Shown: positions 1-6,720 of the stretch, in pieces
Position numbering within the stretch: position 1 is the stretch's first letter
Layout of the letters: each line of letters begins with the position of its first letter
NCBI GenBank assembly: GCA_021107335.1
Contig: JAIOSZ010000044.1
Span: 1 to 12,003, forward strand
Source of the DNA: Desulfuromonadaceae bacterium
GTDB lineage: Bacteria > Desulfobacterota > Desulfuromonadia > Desulfuromonadales > Syntrophotaleaceae
Direction of reading: 5' to 3'
Length of the DNA stretch: 12,003 nt
The notes under the pieces: model-generated
What the model was told of the DNA's origin: nothing
What the model saw: the letters and a program-made list of their open reading frames with translations, nothing else
Database searches by the model: none
Position numbers and translations under genes: made by a program

Positions 1-64
1 GGTCGGGGGCTTTTCCTATAAATGACCATTTGTCAGACATTTAAATGATCACCCCGTTCAACGG

Positions 65-814
65 GTGGACCATTTTCGTTTTACAGGGGGGCATATGGAA
101 CTCTTTTTAGAAGTTTTTGAAAAGATGGAGCGCCAGGGGCCAGGGAGTGCCGAATCGACCCTCCGCGCCTTCAGCTCTATCCCGAATAAAAACCATATCG
201 AAACGATTCTCGATATCGGTTGTGGCAATGGGGCTGCAAGCCTGGCCTTGGCAAGTGCTTGCAAAGCAAAAATAACGGCGGTGGACAACCACACACCGTT
301 CCTGGAAAGCCTGAAAAAAGAAGCGGCTCGCCTCGGTTTTGCCGAGCGCATAGAAGCGGTCAACGCAAGTATGTTTGAGCTGCCCTATCCCGACGAAAGC
401 TTCGATTTGCTCTGGGCGGAGGGGAGTGCCTACATCATAGGGGTCGAGAAGGCTCTGCGTGAATGGAAACGCCTGATTCGTGATGGCGGCTACCTGTTTG
501 TCAGCGCCGCTGTGCTTCTGACCGAACATCCCTCCCCCGAGTGCGCCGAATTTTGGGAGACCGAATATCCAGGAATCAGTACCACGGAAGGACGTTGCCA
601 ACTCGCGAAGGAGTTTGGATACAGGATTCTCGGCTCCTTCACTCTGCCCCGCAAGGACTGGACAGCCTTCTACACCGACATGCTTCAACAAGTCGAAGCG
701 GCCATGGAAAAGCACGGCTCAAGCCAAGCCTTTGAAGACATGAAAAGGGAAATCCGAGTCGCCAATCTCTATGGCGACGAGTTCTCCTATGTCTGCCTGA
801 TGCTGCAAAAGTGA
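65..814 (+). CDS. Class I SAM-dependent methyltransferase
   Basis: Predicted cytosolic methyltransferase of about 249 residues that would transfer a methyl group from S-adenosylmethionine to an unknown acceptor. Motif I is clear (DIGCGNG, residues 50-56). An acidic residue that should contact the SAM ribose follows at D74 in AVDN. A motif near 106-117 (LPYPDESFDLLW) matches the usual LPFxDxSFD pattern, and GGYLFVS (141-147) is the post-motif strand. The N-terminal helix with RQGPGS (23-28) is typical of one group of small-molecule or unassigned methyltransferases. The start is uncertain: GTG at 65 keeps the extra residues MDHFRFTGGH, while ATG at 95 has a G-run (85-91) very close upstream. 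It converges with the ATPase gene and ends at the shared hairpin at 881-916. Family assignment is firm; the substrate is unknown. Confidence 0.9.
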   Translation: MDHFRFTGGHMELFLEVFEKMERQGPGSAESTLRAFSSIPNKNHIETILDIGCGNGAASLALASACKAKITAVDNHTPFLESLKKEAARLGFAERIEAVNASMFELPYPDESFDLLWAEGSAYIIGVEKALREWKRLIRDGGYLFVSAAVLLTEHPSPECAEFWETEYPGISTTEGRCQLAKEFGYRILGSFTLPRKDWTAFYTDMLQQVEAAMEKHGSSQAFEDMKREIRVANLYGDEFSYVCLMLQK

Positions 815-880
815 ATTGCCCCCAGGATCCTAGTCATTTTTGATTCATTAGGTGTCTAGCAAGTCACCACATTTCAGACA

Positions 881-916
881 GGAAAAGCCCGCCAGGCAAA
901 CTCGGCGGGCTTTTCC
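881..916. terminator. Bidirectional intrinsic terminator between convergent genes
   Basis: A perfect 13-bp stem (GGAAAAGCCCGCC at 881-893 with its complement at 904-916) encloses a 10-nt loop, AGGCAAACTC. Because the stem has a G+C core flanked by A4 and T4, either transcript forms a G+C hairpin followed by a U-run. That suits a terminator serving both the methyltransferase (+) and the ATPase (-). A diverged copy with the same loop occurs at 5401-5442. Confidence 0.8.
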
Positions 917-989
917 CATATTGCAGGACCTATGGGACTGAAAGGCTAACTTTAAGGACCAGGAAAGGGGCATAGGCACCTCATGCCGC

Positions 990-3749
990 TTAGGAGGGCC
1001 TTCCTGGAAACACTTTTCCAACCCTGCATCTGTTGAGAATTTTGAAAAGTTCCATGATCAGCAGCAACGACAAGGCCAGTATCAGCATGCTAAACCACTG
1101 AGTCATGGTGACAGGGGCCACTCTGAGAACCTTCTGCATCAGTGGCAGGTGCATGGCCAGGAGGTGCACGCTCTGGGCCACCAGCACGCCGCCGATCAGT
1201 AGCCGGTTGCGACGAAAGGGAACACCAAAAGCCGAGATACGCTCCGAACGGCAGTTAAAAACATGGACGTTTTCCAAAAGAACCATCAGCAACAGGATCA
1301 GGTTGCGGGCGGCCACCTCCTGCCACCCCGTCTGGATCAGCCACCACCAAGTGGCGAACGCCGTCAAGCCCATAGCCAGCCCGGAAACGATAGTTTGCTG
1401 CACCATCAACCGATCAAATATCCCTTCCGAGGGGCACCTCGGCGGCTTCTCCATGGCCCCTGGCTCCCCGCCCTCGAAGGCCAGGGCTACGTCCTGAATA
1501 CCGTTGGTTACCAGGTTGAGCCAGAGCAGTTGCACCGCCAACAGAGGCAGCGGTAGGCCGGTGCAAAGAGCCAAGGTGAAGAGGGTGATTTCGGCCGCAC
1601 CGGTGGAAATGAGCAGATAGATCACCTTGCGGATGTTATCGTAGGCAAAGCGCCCTTCCTCGATCCCTCCTTCGATGGAGGCGAAGTTGTCGTCGATAAT
1701 GATGAGGGAGGCGGTATCCTTAGCCACGTCGGTACCCGAGCCCATAGCGACTCCGATGTTCGCTCTGCGCAGGGCCGGGGCATCGTTCACTCCATCACCG
1801 GTGACAGCGACAAAATGACCGAGCCGGCGCAAGGCATCGACGATGGCCAGCTTCTGCAGGGGGGTCACACGGCTGAAGACCGTGGCCCCTTTAACCCTCT
1901 CCAGAAATTGAGGGATCTCGGCGGAACCAATCTCCTCCAATTTGCTGCCGGTAACCATCTCACTACTACTGCCGGCAATCTCAAGTTCCCGGGCAATACT
2001 CAGGGCCGTCGCCGGATGATCGCCGGTGATCATGACTACCCTGACACCGGCCCGTTGACATTTCGCTACGGCTTGCTTGGCCTCGGGGCGCAGAGGGTCG
2101 ATGAGCCCGATCAGGCCCAAGAAGCAGAGAGGCGGGATCGCCTGCTCGTCCAACTTCGCCGAGCCCTCCCCTGCCAAGATGCCGTGGCCCACGGCGATAA
2201 CTCGAAAGCCCCCTTCGGCCAACGCCTGGACCTCGTCGCCGATGGTCTCGGGGACGAGGGGGACTGTCCCGGTCTGGATCTGCATGGTGCTGCAGAAGGG
2301 CAGGATGGCTTCAGGCGCACCTTTGACCGCGACCTCGATAGTGCCGTTCTGACGGTAAAAGCGGGCTGCGTATCTGTGCTCCGATGCGAAAGGGATATCG
2401 TGGAGGATTGCGGCTTCGGCAGCAACTGTTGTAGGGTGCAGACTCATTTTGTAGCCCAGGGCCAAAAGGGCCACGTCCACAGCATCGCCCTGATGTTCCC
2501 ATACCCCGCTTTGCTCGGTCAGGCTGGCTTCGTTGCATAAAACAGCAGCCTTGGCCAATCGTTCCAGATTACGGCATTCGGCAGACTCCGGCTCCTCTCC
2601 TTCAGTGGTGGTAACCCGTCCGACTCCTGCGTAGCCTTCTCCGCTAACAGCATAGATTTTCCCTCCGGGCAGCCCGACCACCTTCGCGGTCTGTTTGTTG
2701 ACCGTCAGGGTCCCGGTTTTGTCGCTGGCGATGCAGGTACAGCTCCCCAAGGCCTCAACCGCTGTCAACTTGCGGACGATCACCTGGCGCCGTGCCATAC
2801 GTGCCGTGGCGATGGACAGGGCGACGGTCATGGCCACCGGCAAACCCTCTGGGATGGCCGACACTGCCAGGGCGACCGCCATGAAAAACACCTCCACATA
2901 GGAAAGGCCCTTGGCGATAGAGATCGCCGCCAGCACGCCGATGAAACCGAGCACCAGATAACTAATCTGGCGGGCGAAACCTTCCATGCGGATCAGCAGC
3001 GGTGGTTTGGTCGTCTCGGCCAAGGTCACCGCCTTGGCGATCTGACCCACCTCGGTGCGCAACCCGGTGGCGATCACCACCCCCCTGCTGCGACCGGAAC
3101 TTACGGTGGAACCGGCAAAAGCCATGTTGCTGCGCTCGCTCAGTGGCAGATGCTCGGGTAGCCGTTCGGTCTGTTTAGCGACCGACTGGGACTCGCCGGT
3201 GAGCAGCGATTCATCGATGGTCAGATTGTGCGCTTCAAATAGGCGCAGGTCCGCCGGGATACAGTTGCCCTCTTCCAGCAGGACCACATCCCCTGGCACC
3301 AGGTCCTCCGCGGCAATTCGCTTCTTACCCCCATTCCGGAGAACCAAGGCATAGATCCGCAGCAGACTCTGCAGGGCACCGGCACTCTGTTCCGCCTTCC
3401 ACTCCTGAAAAGTGCCGAGTCCGGCGTTGAGGAGGATGACCGCGAAGATAAAGAAGGCATCAGTCGCTTCGCCGATAAACAGGGAGACGCTGCCGGCCGT
3501 CAGTAGAATGTAGATCAGGGGGCTGAGAAACTGATGCAGGAAAATGGTGACGATTCCGGGTGGCTTCTTCGCGGGGAGACTGTTGGGGCCGAACTCCGCC
3601 AACCGCTCGGCAGCCTGTTCTTCGCTCAAGCCCTCGCGGCTCGACTGAACCTTGACAAAGACCGCACTCGCCGCCAGCGGGTGCCAGACGATGCCCACCT
3701 CCCCTTCAGTAAAGACATCTTGTTGCGTAAGCCCGATGTGGTTTTTCAT
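990..3749 (-). CDS. P-type cation-transporting ATPase (P2A/Ca2+-ATPase-like)
   Basis: Integral inner-membrane ion pump of 919 residues, the normal size for P2-type ATPases. Residue numbers below start at the ATG at 3749. In order: N-terminal cation-ATPase domain (about 20-62); M1/M2 (about 67-112); actuator domain with TGES (184-187); M4 with AIPEGLP (298-304); phosphorylation motif DKTGT with catalytic D343; nucleotide-binding KGAPE (476-480); TGD (575-577); hinge GDGVND (651-656); then six C-terminal membrane helices. The catalytic machinery looks complete. Against SERCA, the M4 Glu (E301), M5 Glu (E720) and M6 Asn (N745) are kept, but the M5 Asn is Gly and the M6 Asp is Asn (N749), so the ion is uncertain. 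The open frame extends to a TTG at 3893, but GGAGGGG just before the ATG at 3749 marks the likely start. The gene stands alone and ends at the shared terminator. Confidence 0.93.
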   Translation of the reverse strand: MKNHIGLTQQDVFTEGEVGIVWHPLAASAVFVKVQSSREGLSEEQAAERLAEFGPNSLPAKKPPGIVTIFLHQFLSPLIYILLTAGSVSLFIGEATDAFFIFAVILLNAGLGTFQEWKAEQSAGALQSLLRIYALVLRNGGKKRIAAEDLVPGDVVLLEEGNCIPADLRLFEAHNLTIDESLLTGESQSVAKQTERLPEHLPLSERSNMAFAGSTVSSGRSRGVVIATGLRTEVGQIAKAVTLAETTKPPLLIRMEGFARQISYLVLGFIGVLAAISIAKGLSYVEVFFMAVALAVSAIPEGLPVAMTVALSIATARMARRQVIVRKLTAVEALGSCTCIASDKTGTLTVNKQTAKVVGLPGGKIYAVSGEGYAGVGRVTTTEGEEPESAECRNLERLAKAAVLCNEASLTEQSGVWEHQGDAVDVALLALGYKMSLHPTTVAAEAAILHDIPFASEHRYAARFYRQNGTIEVAVKGAPEAILPFCSTMQIQTGTVPLVPETIGDEVQALAEGGFRVIAVGHGILAGEGSAKLDEQAIPPLCFLGLIGLIDPLRPEAKQAVAKCQRAGVRVVMITGDHPATALSIARELEIAGSSSEMVTGSKLEEIGSAEIPQFLERVKGATVFSRVTPLQKLAIVDALRRLGHFVAVTGDGVNDAPALRRANIGVAMGSGTDVAKDTASLIIIDDNFASIEGGIEEGRFAYDNIRKVIYLLISTGAAEITLFTLALCTGLPLPLLAVQLLWLNLVTNGIQDVALAFEGGEPGAMEKPPRCPSEGIFDRLMVQQTIVSGLAMGLTAFATWWWLIQTGWQEVAARNLILLLMVLLENVHVFNCRSERISAFGVPFRRNRLLIGGVLVAQSVHLLAMHLPLMQKVLRVAPVTMTQWFSMLILALSLLLIMELFKILNRCRVGKVFPGRPS

Positions 3750-3955
3750 GACCCCTCCAGCCCAGCCGCCGAAATGCTCCCGGTCGTGCTGGACGATCTG
3801 TGAACCCCAACCTGCCCCCCATCGTTGTCGTTGCGCAGCCCCTGGTCCGCCTCGGGGGAGAAGAACTCGGCAAGCACGGCAGGATCGAACCAAAGCCGGT
3901 CCTTGACCAGGCTGCGGCAGGGGGCTGCGAGATGAAGCGCTTCATGGGCAGCCCC
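3746..3955 (-). pseudogene. Possible 3' remnant of an unknown gene upstream of the ATPase
   Basis: A minus-strand frame runs through this stretch and ends in a TGA that overlaps the ATPase ATG as ATGA, the classic arrangement of translationally coupled genes. Its reading includes SLVKDRLWFDPAVLAEFF, which looks protein-like, but I do not recognise a family. Upstream of about 3957 the frame runs antisense through IS3 transposase sequence, so any real gene would have been cut there by the IS. The C-terminal part is low-complexity and may be non-coding leader. On the plus strand the same DNA could instead be a badly degraded N-terminal part of the transposase. Low confidence. Confidence 0.2.
3751..3758 (-). 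promoter_or_regulatory. Shine-Dalgarno fixing the ATPase start
   Basis: On the minus strand GGAGGGGT lies immediately before the ATG at 3749, with 4 nt between GGAGG and the start codon. This favours the 919-residue protein over the version extended to TTG at 3893, whose extra 48 residues look unlike a P-type ATPase N-terminus. Confidence 0.7.
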
Positions 3956-3956
3956 C

Positions 3957-4401
3957 AAGGGGATCTGTATCTGACTGCCATCAAGGATCTCTGGAATCGC
4001 GAGATCGTCGGCTACGCCATGAGTCATCGCATGATGCAGGATCTGGTCGGACGAGCCCTGTTTCGTGCTGTGACGGCCAAGCGCCCGCCTGCCGGTTTGA
4101 TCCACCACTCAGCCAGCATTGCTCGCTGAGTTACCAGGAGCTGCTCAAGCAGTTCGGTAAGGTGCCATCCATGAGTCGCAAGGGGAGCTGTTACGACAAT
4201 GCTCCGATGGAAAGCTTCTTCGGCCCACTCAAGACCGAACTGGTTCAGCACCGGAAATACCGCACTCGCCAGGAATCGATGGCTGAGATCTGCGAGTATC
4301 TTTAAGTATTCTACAACCGGCAGAGGAGATATGCCAGCCTGGGAAACATTTCCCCAGCGCCATTTGAGAGGAAATACTTCAGTTGGCAAGGAGCCGCTTG
4401 A
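3957..4401 (+). pseudogene. Decayed IS3-family transposase (orfB, DDE integrase core)
   Basis: The translation starts inside the catalytic domain (GDLYLTAIKDLWNREIVGYA) and continues to PPAGLIHHS near 4110. The frame then changes: the usual HHSDRGSQ is read as HHS, then SQHCSLSYQELLKQF in the -1 frame. This fits loss of about 10 bp at about 4111, including the catalytic Asp of DRG. Downstream, MSRKGSCYDNAPMESFFG retains the third acidic residue, but TAA at 4303-4305 interrupts EYL-VFYN where a Glu codon is usual. The tail (SLGNISPAPFERKYF) ends at TGA 4399-4401. The N-terminal half and orfA are missing. The gene cannot make an active transposase. Confidence 0.85.
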
Positions 4402-4412
4402 CAAACATATGG

Positions 4413-4437
4413 TGTCCACTATTGAGGACCGACCTCA
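4413..4437. repeat. Right terminal inverted repeat of the decayed IS3 element
   Basis: Just after the transposase stop, read from the outer end inward on the minus strand, the sequence begins TGAGGTCGG and ends GTGGACA. This matches the usual pattern of IS150-like IS3 termini (TG at the tip, GTGGACA at the inner end). The matching left repeat is not found to the left of 3957, so that end of the element has been lost. Confidence 0.6.
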
Positions 4438-4737
4438 GCCCTTAGGCTCATATTTCTCAGCCAAAGCGGGACAATGGGCACTTTCTTACATTTATCGTCC
4501 TGTACAATCTACGCTAAAAATCGACTCACAAAACTTTGACTTGACATGCCACATGTGTAGAATTGAAGAGACATTAATTTTCGGGAATTGGATTTGCGGT
4601 TACAAAGGCAAACGCTTGACTTTTCTAGAAATTGATTAAATTCTATGGATTTTTAAGTATAGAAAAGTGCCCGTGGTTACACGGTTTACATAGACCGCCT
4701 AGTAACAACTGGGCCCTTAATGAAAATGAGATGAAGT
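4438..4737. other. A+T-rich intergenic region upstream of psiE-like gene
   Basis: About 300 bp without a convincing gene. One frame is open across part of it, but it is only the continuation of an unrelated frame over the dead transposase. The base composition becomes strongly A+T-rich here, matching the following gene rather than the ATPase side. A promoter-like pair is listed separately (4536-4563). A second TTGACT lies at 4616-4621, but its downstream hexamer is poor. Confidence 0.5.
4536..4563 (+). promoter_or_regulatory. Candidate sigma70-like promoter for the psiE-like gene
   Basis: TTGACT (4536-4541), then 16 nt, then TAGAAT (4558-4563). It is oriented toward the gene at 4738 and would give a leader of roughly 165 nt. 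This is only a consensus match in A+T-rich DNA, where chance matches are common. Confidence 0.3.
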
Positions 4738-5208
4738 ATGAATGAAGAAAAAAACAACAATTCTATTCATGAGCCTGGTCACGATCTTCATCTTGAGCAC
4801 GAAGACCCTACTATTCGTATTCTACATAGGATAATCCGTATTGCAGTAAAAATACTCGCTATACTAATGGTTGTTGTTATCGTATGGGGCATAGGAGATG
4901 TGATCTACGTTTTATATAAACGTATTATGGAGGAGCCTTTTCTTTTATTGAGCATAAGTGATATTTTTGAGACATTTGGTGCGTTTTTGGCTGTGCTAAT
5001 TGCGATTGAGATATTTGTAAATATAAGTATGTATTTGTCTACGAACGTAATACCAGTAAGGTTAGTAGTAGCAACTGGATTGATGGCCGTTACACGTAAA
5101 GTAATAATTTTTGATTTTGACAAAATAGCACCTCCATATGTTTTTGGAGTTGCTGCGGTAGTTCTTTCTCTTGGTCTTACCTATTGGCTGATTACAAAGC
5201 GAACCTGA
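4738..5208 (+). CDS. PsiE-family (phosphate-starvation-inducible-like) membrane protein
   Basis: A 156-residue inner-membrane protein with four hydrophobic segments at about 36-60, 74-98, 105-118 and 132-152. The N-terminus is hydrophilic and rich in His, Glu and Asn. The block FETFGAFLAVLIAIEIFVNI (78-97), followed by STNVIPVRLVVATGLMAVTR and a third block around KVIIFDFDK, is characteristic of the PsiE family (PF06146). The biochemical role of the family is unknown; in E. coli psiE was found as a phosphate-starvation gene. The ATG at 4738 has only a weak purine-rich stretch upstream. The gene is alone, A+T-rich and flanked by IS remnants, which suggests a separate origin from the G+C-rich left block. 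I see no Pho box that I could defend. Confidence 0.85.
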   Translation: MNEEKNNNSIHEPGHDLHLEHEDPTIRILHRIIRIAVKILAILMVVVIVWGIGDVIYVLYKRIMEEPFLLLSISDIFETFGAFLAVLIAIEIFVNISMYLSTNVIPVRLVVATGLMAVTRKVIIFDFDKIAPPYVFGVAAVVLSLGLTYWLITKRT

Positions 5209-5456
5209 CAACATGTTCCTCTTCGGAAAAAATAAAACTCTACTATTTTAGCGCTGCACTTTATTTGGGGAATAAGGAAATAATAGACATTCCCTGTATC
5301 CCCGGTAGATTCTAGTCGTAAGTGCACCACTCGTAGGCTGAGCTAAAAAACAGGACATGATGGGGTTTCTGGTAGTGTTGGAAGTGCGAACAGCCATCAG
5401 ACGAGAAAATCCCGCCAGGCAAACTTGGCGGGATTTTCTCGTATTGCAGGTCCCCT
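5209..5456. other. Intergenic region between psiE-like gene and IS
   Basis: About 250 bp with no plausible gene. No U-tract hairpin directly follows the psiE-like stop. The main structure is the hairpin repeat at 5401-5442, about 190 bp downstream, followed by a TATTGCAGG tail and then the left tip of the IS. A weak 6-bp inverted repeat (GGGAAT/ATTCCC) occurs near 5270-5295. Confidence 0.5.
5401..5442. terminator. Second copy of the hairpin repeat; possible terminator
   Basis: A perfect 16-bp stem (ACGAGAAAATCCCGCC at 5401-5416 with its complement at 5427-5442) has a 10-nt loop, AGGCAAACTT. The loop and the GCCCGCC/TCCCGCC core match the hairpin at 881-916, with stem differences compensated on both arms. 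TCAGAC just before and TATTGCAGG just after are also shared between the copies. It could terminate transcripts from psiE or shield against read-through from the IS. It also qualifies as a dispersed palindromic repeat. Confidence 0.65.
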
Positions 5457-5537
5457 TGACCTCCCCCCAGAAAATAGGACAAGTCAAAACTGGAATTTTC
5501 GGGCAAAATGAACCTTTGGGAGAGGAGACGTTTTGCC

Positions 5538-5804
5538 ATGAAGAAAACAAAATTCACCGATGAGCAGATCGCGTTTGCGCTCAAGCAGGCAGAGACGGGA
5601 ACCAAGGTGGCTGAGGTTTGCCGGAAGATGGGGATCTCGGAAGCCACTTTCTACAATTGGAAGAAAAAGTATGGTGGCCTTGGTGTCAGCGAACTGCGCC
5701 GGTTGAAGCAACTTGAGGAAGAAAATCGGCAGCTCAAGAAGCTGGTAGCCGATCTAAGCCTCGACAAGCAGATGTTGCAGGATGTACTGTCAAAAAAGTT
5801 CTAA
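5538..5804 (+). CDS. IS3-family transposase OrfA (helix-turn-helix subunit)
   Basis: An 88-residue DNA-binding protein that recognises the ends of its own IS. KFTDEQIAFALKQAETGTKV (5-24), then EVCRKMGISEATFYNWKKKY, is the classic HTH_Tnp_1 helix-turn-helix. It is followed by a leucine-zipper-like coiled coil (about 54-80, LKQLEEENRQLKKLVADLSL) used for OrfA/OrfAB multimerisation. The ATG at 5538 is chosen because homologues begin MKKTKFTDEQI-like and AGGAG lies about 10 nt upstream. An in-frame ATG at 5508 precedes that motif. The gene ends FAA-style at TAA 5802-5804, just past the slippery A6G site, and overlaps the OrfB frame. Confidence 0.92.
   Translation: MKKTKFTDEQIAFALKQAETGTKVAEVCRKMGISEATFYNWKKKYGGLGVSELRRLKQLEEENRQLKKLVADLSLDKQMLQDVLSKKF
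5792..5798 (+). other. Programmed -1 frameshift site (A AAA AAG)
   Basis: The heptamer AAAAAAG is phased A-AAA-AAG in the orfA frame, ending four nucleotides before the orfA stop codon. A -1 slip moves ribosomes into the orfB frame (K-V-L-K-P-A-Q) with no stop before OrfB, giving an OrfAB fusion of about 375 residues. This is the usual way IS3 elements make active transposase. The phasing is seen directly; use of the site is inferred. Confidence 0.8.
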
Positions 5805-5827
5805 AACCAGCCCAAAAACGCCGCCAG

Positions 5828-6664
5828 GTGGATCGCCTTGAAATGGCCTATCGCATTGGCAAACGCAGGGCCTGTGAGGTCGTGGGCCTGCAACGCTCGG
5901 TCTACTACTATAAATCGGTCAAGGATGATCGTGTTCTGCGGCAGCGTATCTGTGAGATTGCCACGACCCGGATTCGTTACGGTTATTTGCGGATCCATGT
6001 GCTGTTAAGACGTGAGGGCTGGCACGTCAACCATAAGCGGGTTCATCGAATTTATTGTGAAGAAGGCCTGAACCTGCGCCAAAAAAGACCGAGGCGCCGC
6101 GTGGCTGCAGCACATCGCGTACAGCGACCCGCAGTCTCTAAGATTGATCAGTGTTGGTCCATGGATTTTGTGGCCGACAACTTGTTTAATGGCCGCCGAA
6201 TCAGGGCCTTAACTGTCGTCGATAATTTGAGTCGTGAATGCCTCGCCATCCATGTGGATAGGGCAATTAAGGGGAAGCAGGTCGTTCAGGTAATGGAAAG
6301 ACTGCGCCTTTTTACAGATCGCTGCCCTGAAAGGATCCAGGTCGACAACGGCTCGGAATTCATTTCCAAGGATCTGGATAAGTGGGCGTACGAAAACGGA
6401 GTCACTCTAGACTTCTCCAGGCCGGGAAAACCGACAGATAACGCCTTGATTGAGTCGTTCAACGGAAGCTTTCGCGATGAATGCCTCAACACCAATTGGT
6501 TTCTTTCAATTGACGATGCCAAGAAAAAGGTCGATGCTTGGCGAAGAGATTATAATGGGTTTCGCCCGCATTCATCGCTGGGGAATTTAACCCCGGAACA
6601 GTTCCGGGAGCAACACATAGGAAGCCCGAAATCCCTACATTTGATCTGTCCTGGTTACGGGTGA
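5828..6664 (+). CDS. IS3-family transposase OrfB (DDE integrase core)
   Basis: This is the catalytic part of the transposase, normally made as a frameshift fusion with OrfA. The HTH_21-like region lies at about 35-95 (IRYGYLRIHVLLRREGW). The rve/DDE core follows with D113 in WSMDFVAD, D173 in QVDNGSEF and E209 in DNALIESFNG, with 35 residues between the second Asp and the Glu, as expected for the DD(35)E family. The tail HSSLGNLTPEQF is typical of the IS407/IS2-like branch. The GTG at 5828 is only the first possible internal start; the frame is open from the slippery site at 5798. No stop or frameshift is seen, so the element appears capable of making active transposase. Confidence 0.92.
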   Translation: MDRLEMAYRIGKRRACEVVGLQRSVYYYKSVKDDRVLRQRICEIATTRIRYGYLRIHVLLRREGWHVNHKRVHRIYCEEGLNLRQKRPRRRVAAAHRVQRPAVSKIDQCWSMDFVADNLFNGRRIRALTVVDNLSRECLAIHVDRAIKGKQVVQVMERLRLFTDRCPERIQVDNGSEFISKDLDKWAYENGVTLDFSRPGKPTDNALIESFNGSFRDECLNTNWFLSIDDAKKKVDAWRRDYNGFRPHSSLGNLTPEQFREQHIGSPKSLHLICPGYG

Positions 6665-6720
6665 GGCTCACGAAAGTCGGAAGCTCTACTTTACAATTGT
6701 CTACTTGACGGGGAAGCTTA

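Larger units (their letters stand above)
5457..6720 (+). mobile_element. IS3-family insertion sequence (IS407-group-like), coding-intact
   Basis: About 1.26 kb with the standard IS3 layout: a left tip TGACCTCCCCCC at 5457, orfA, a slippery heptamer, DDE orfB, and an imperfect right repeat ending near 6720. Read inward from the right, the repeat is TAAGCTTCCCC. The two ends align over about 25 bp with mismatches and share the inner block AGxACAA. The left end starts with the expected TG, but the right tip lacks the matching CA. The flanks (CCCT on the left, CGAT on the right) show no target duplication. The right boundary is therefore uncertain by several bases. It adjoins a truncated IS1595-type gene on its right. 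Confidence 0.8.

Noticed and set aside
1..64. Possible third hairpin copy or terminator at the window start
   Set aside because: Only the presumed 3' arm (GGGGGCTTTTCC) is inside the window, so the stem cannot be confirmed. It is mentioned only as a hint in the repeat finding.
107..715. Minus-strand open frame of about 200 codons opposite the methyltransferase
   Set aside because: It is a shadow of a clear methyltransferase gene; the translation shows no recognisable motif or ribosome site.
881..916. Resemblance of the loop AGGCAAACTC to part of a cyclic-di-GMP riboswitch
   Set aside because: Only a short string is similar. The second helix and tetraloop receptor of that riboswitch are absent, and the site lies at the 3' ends of two convergent genes.
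1815..2540. Long plus-strand open frame of 241 codons inside the ATPase gene
   Set aside because: It is antisense to a well-supported gene, has no family resemblance, and G+C-rich codons on the other strand readily create such frames.
3750..3893. N-terminal extension of the P-type ATPase to TTG at 3893
   Set aside because: The extra 48 residues are Arg/Gly-rich and unlike the family, while a strong Shine-Dalgarno precedes ATG at 3749.
4199..4639. Plus-strand open frame of 146 codons
   Set aside because: Its first part is the wrong frame of the IS3 pseudogene and the remainder crosses the IS end into A+T-rich intergenic DNA, so it cannot be one real gene.
5280..5345. Possible tRNA-like or att-like sequence after the psiE-like gene
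   Set aside because: No cloverleaf, anticodon stem or T-loop consensus could be built, and no direct repeat of it was found elsewhere in the window.
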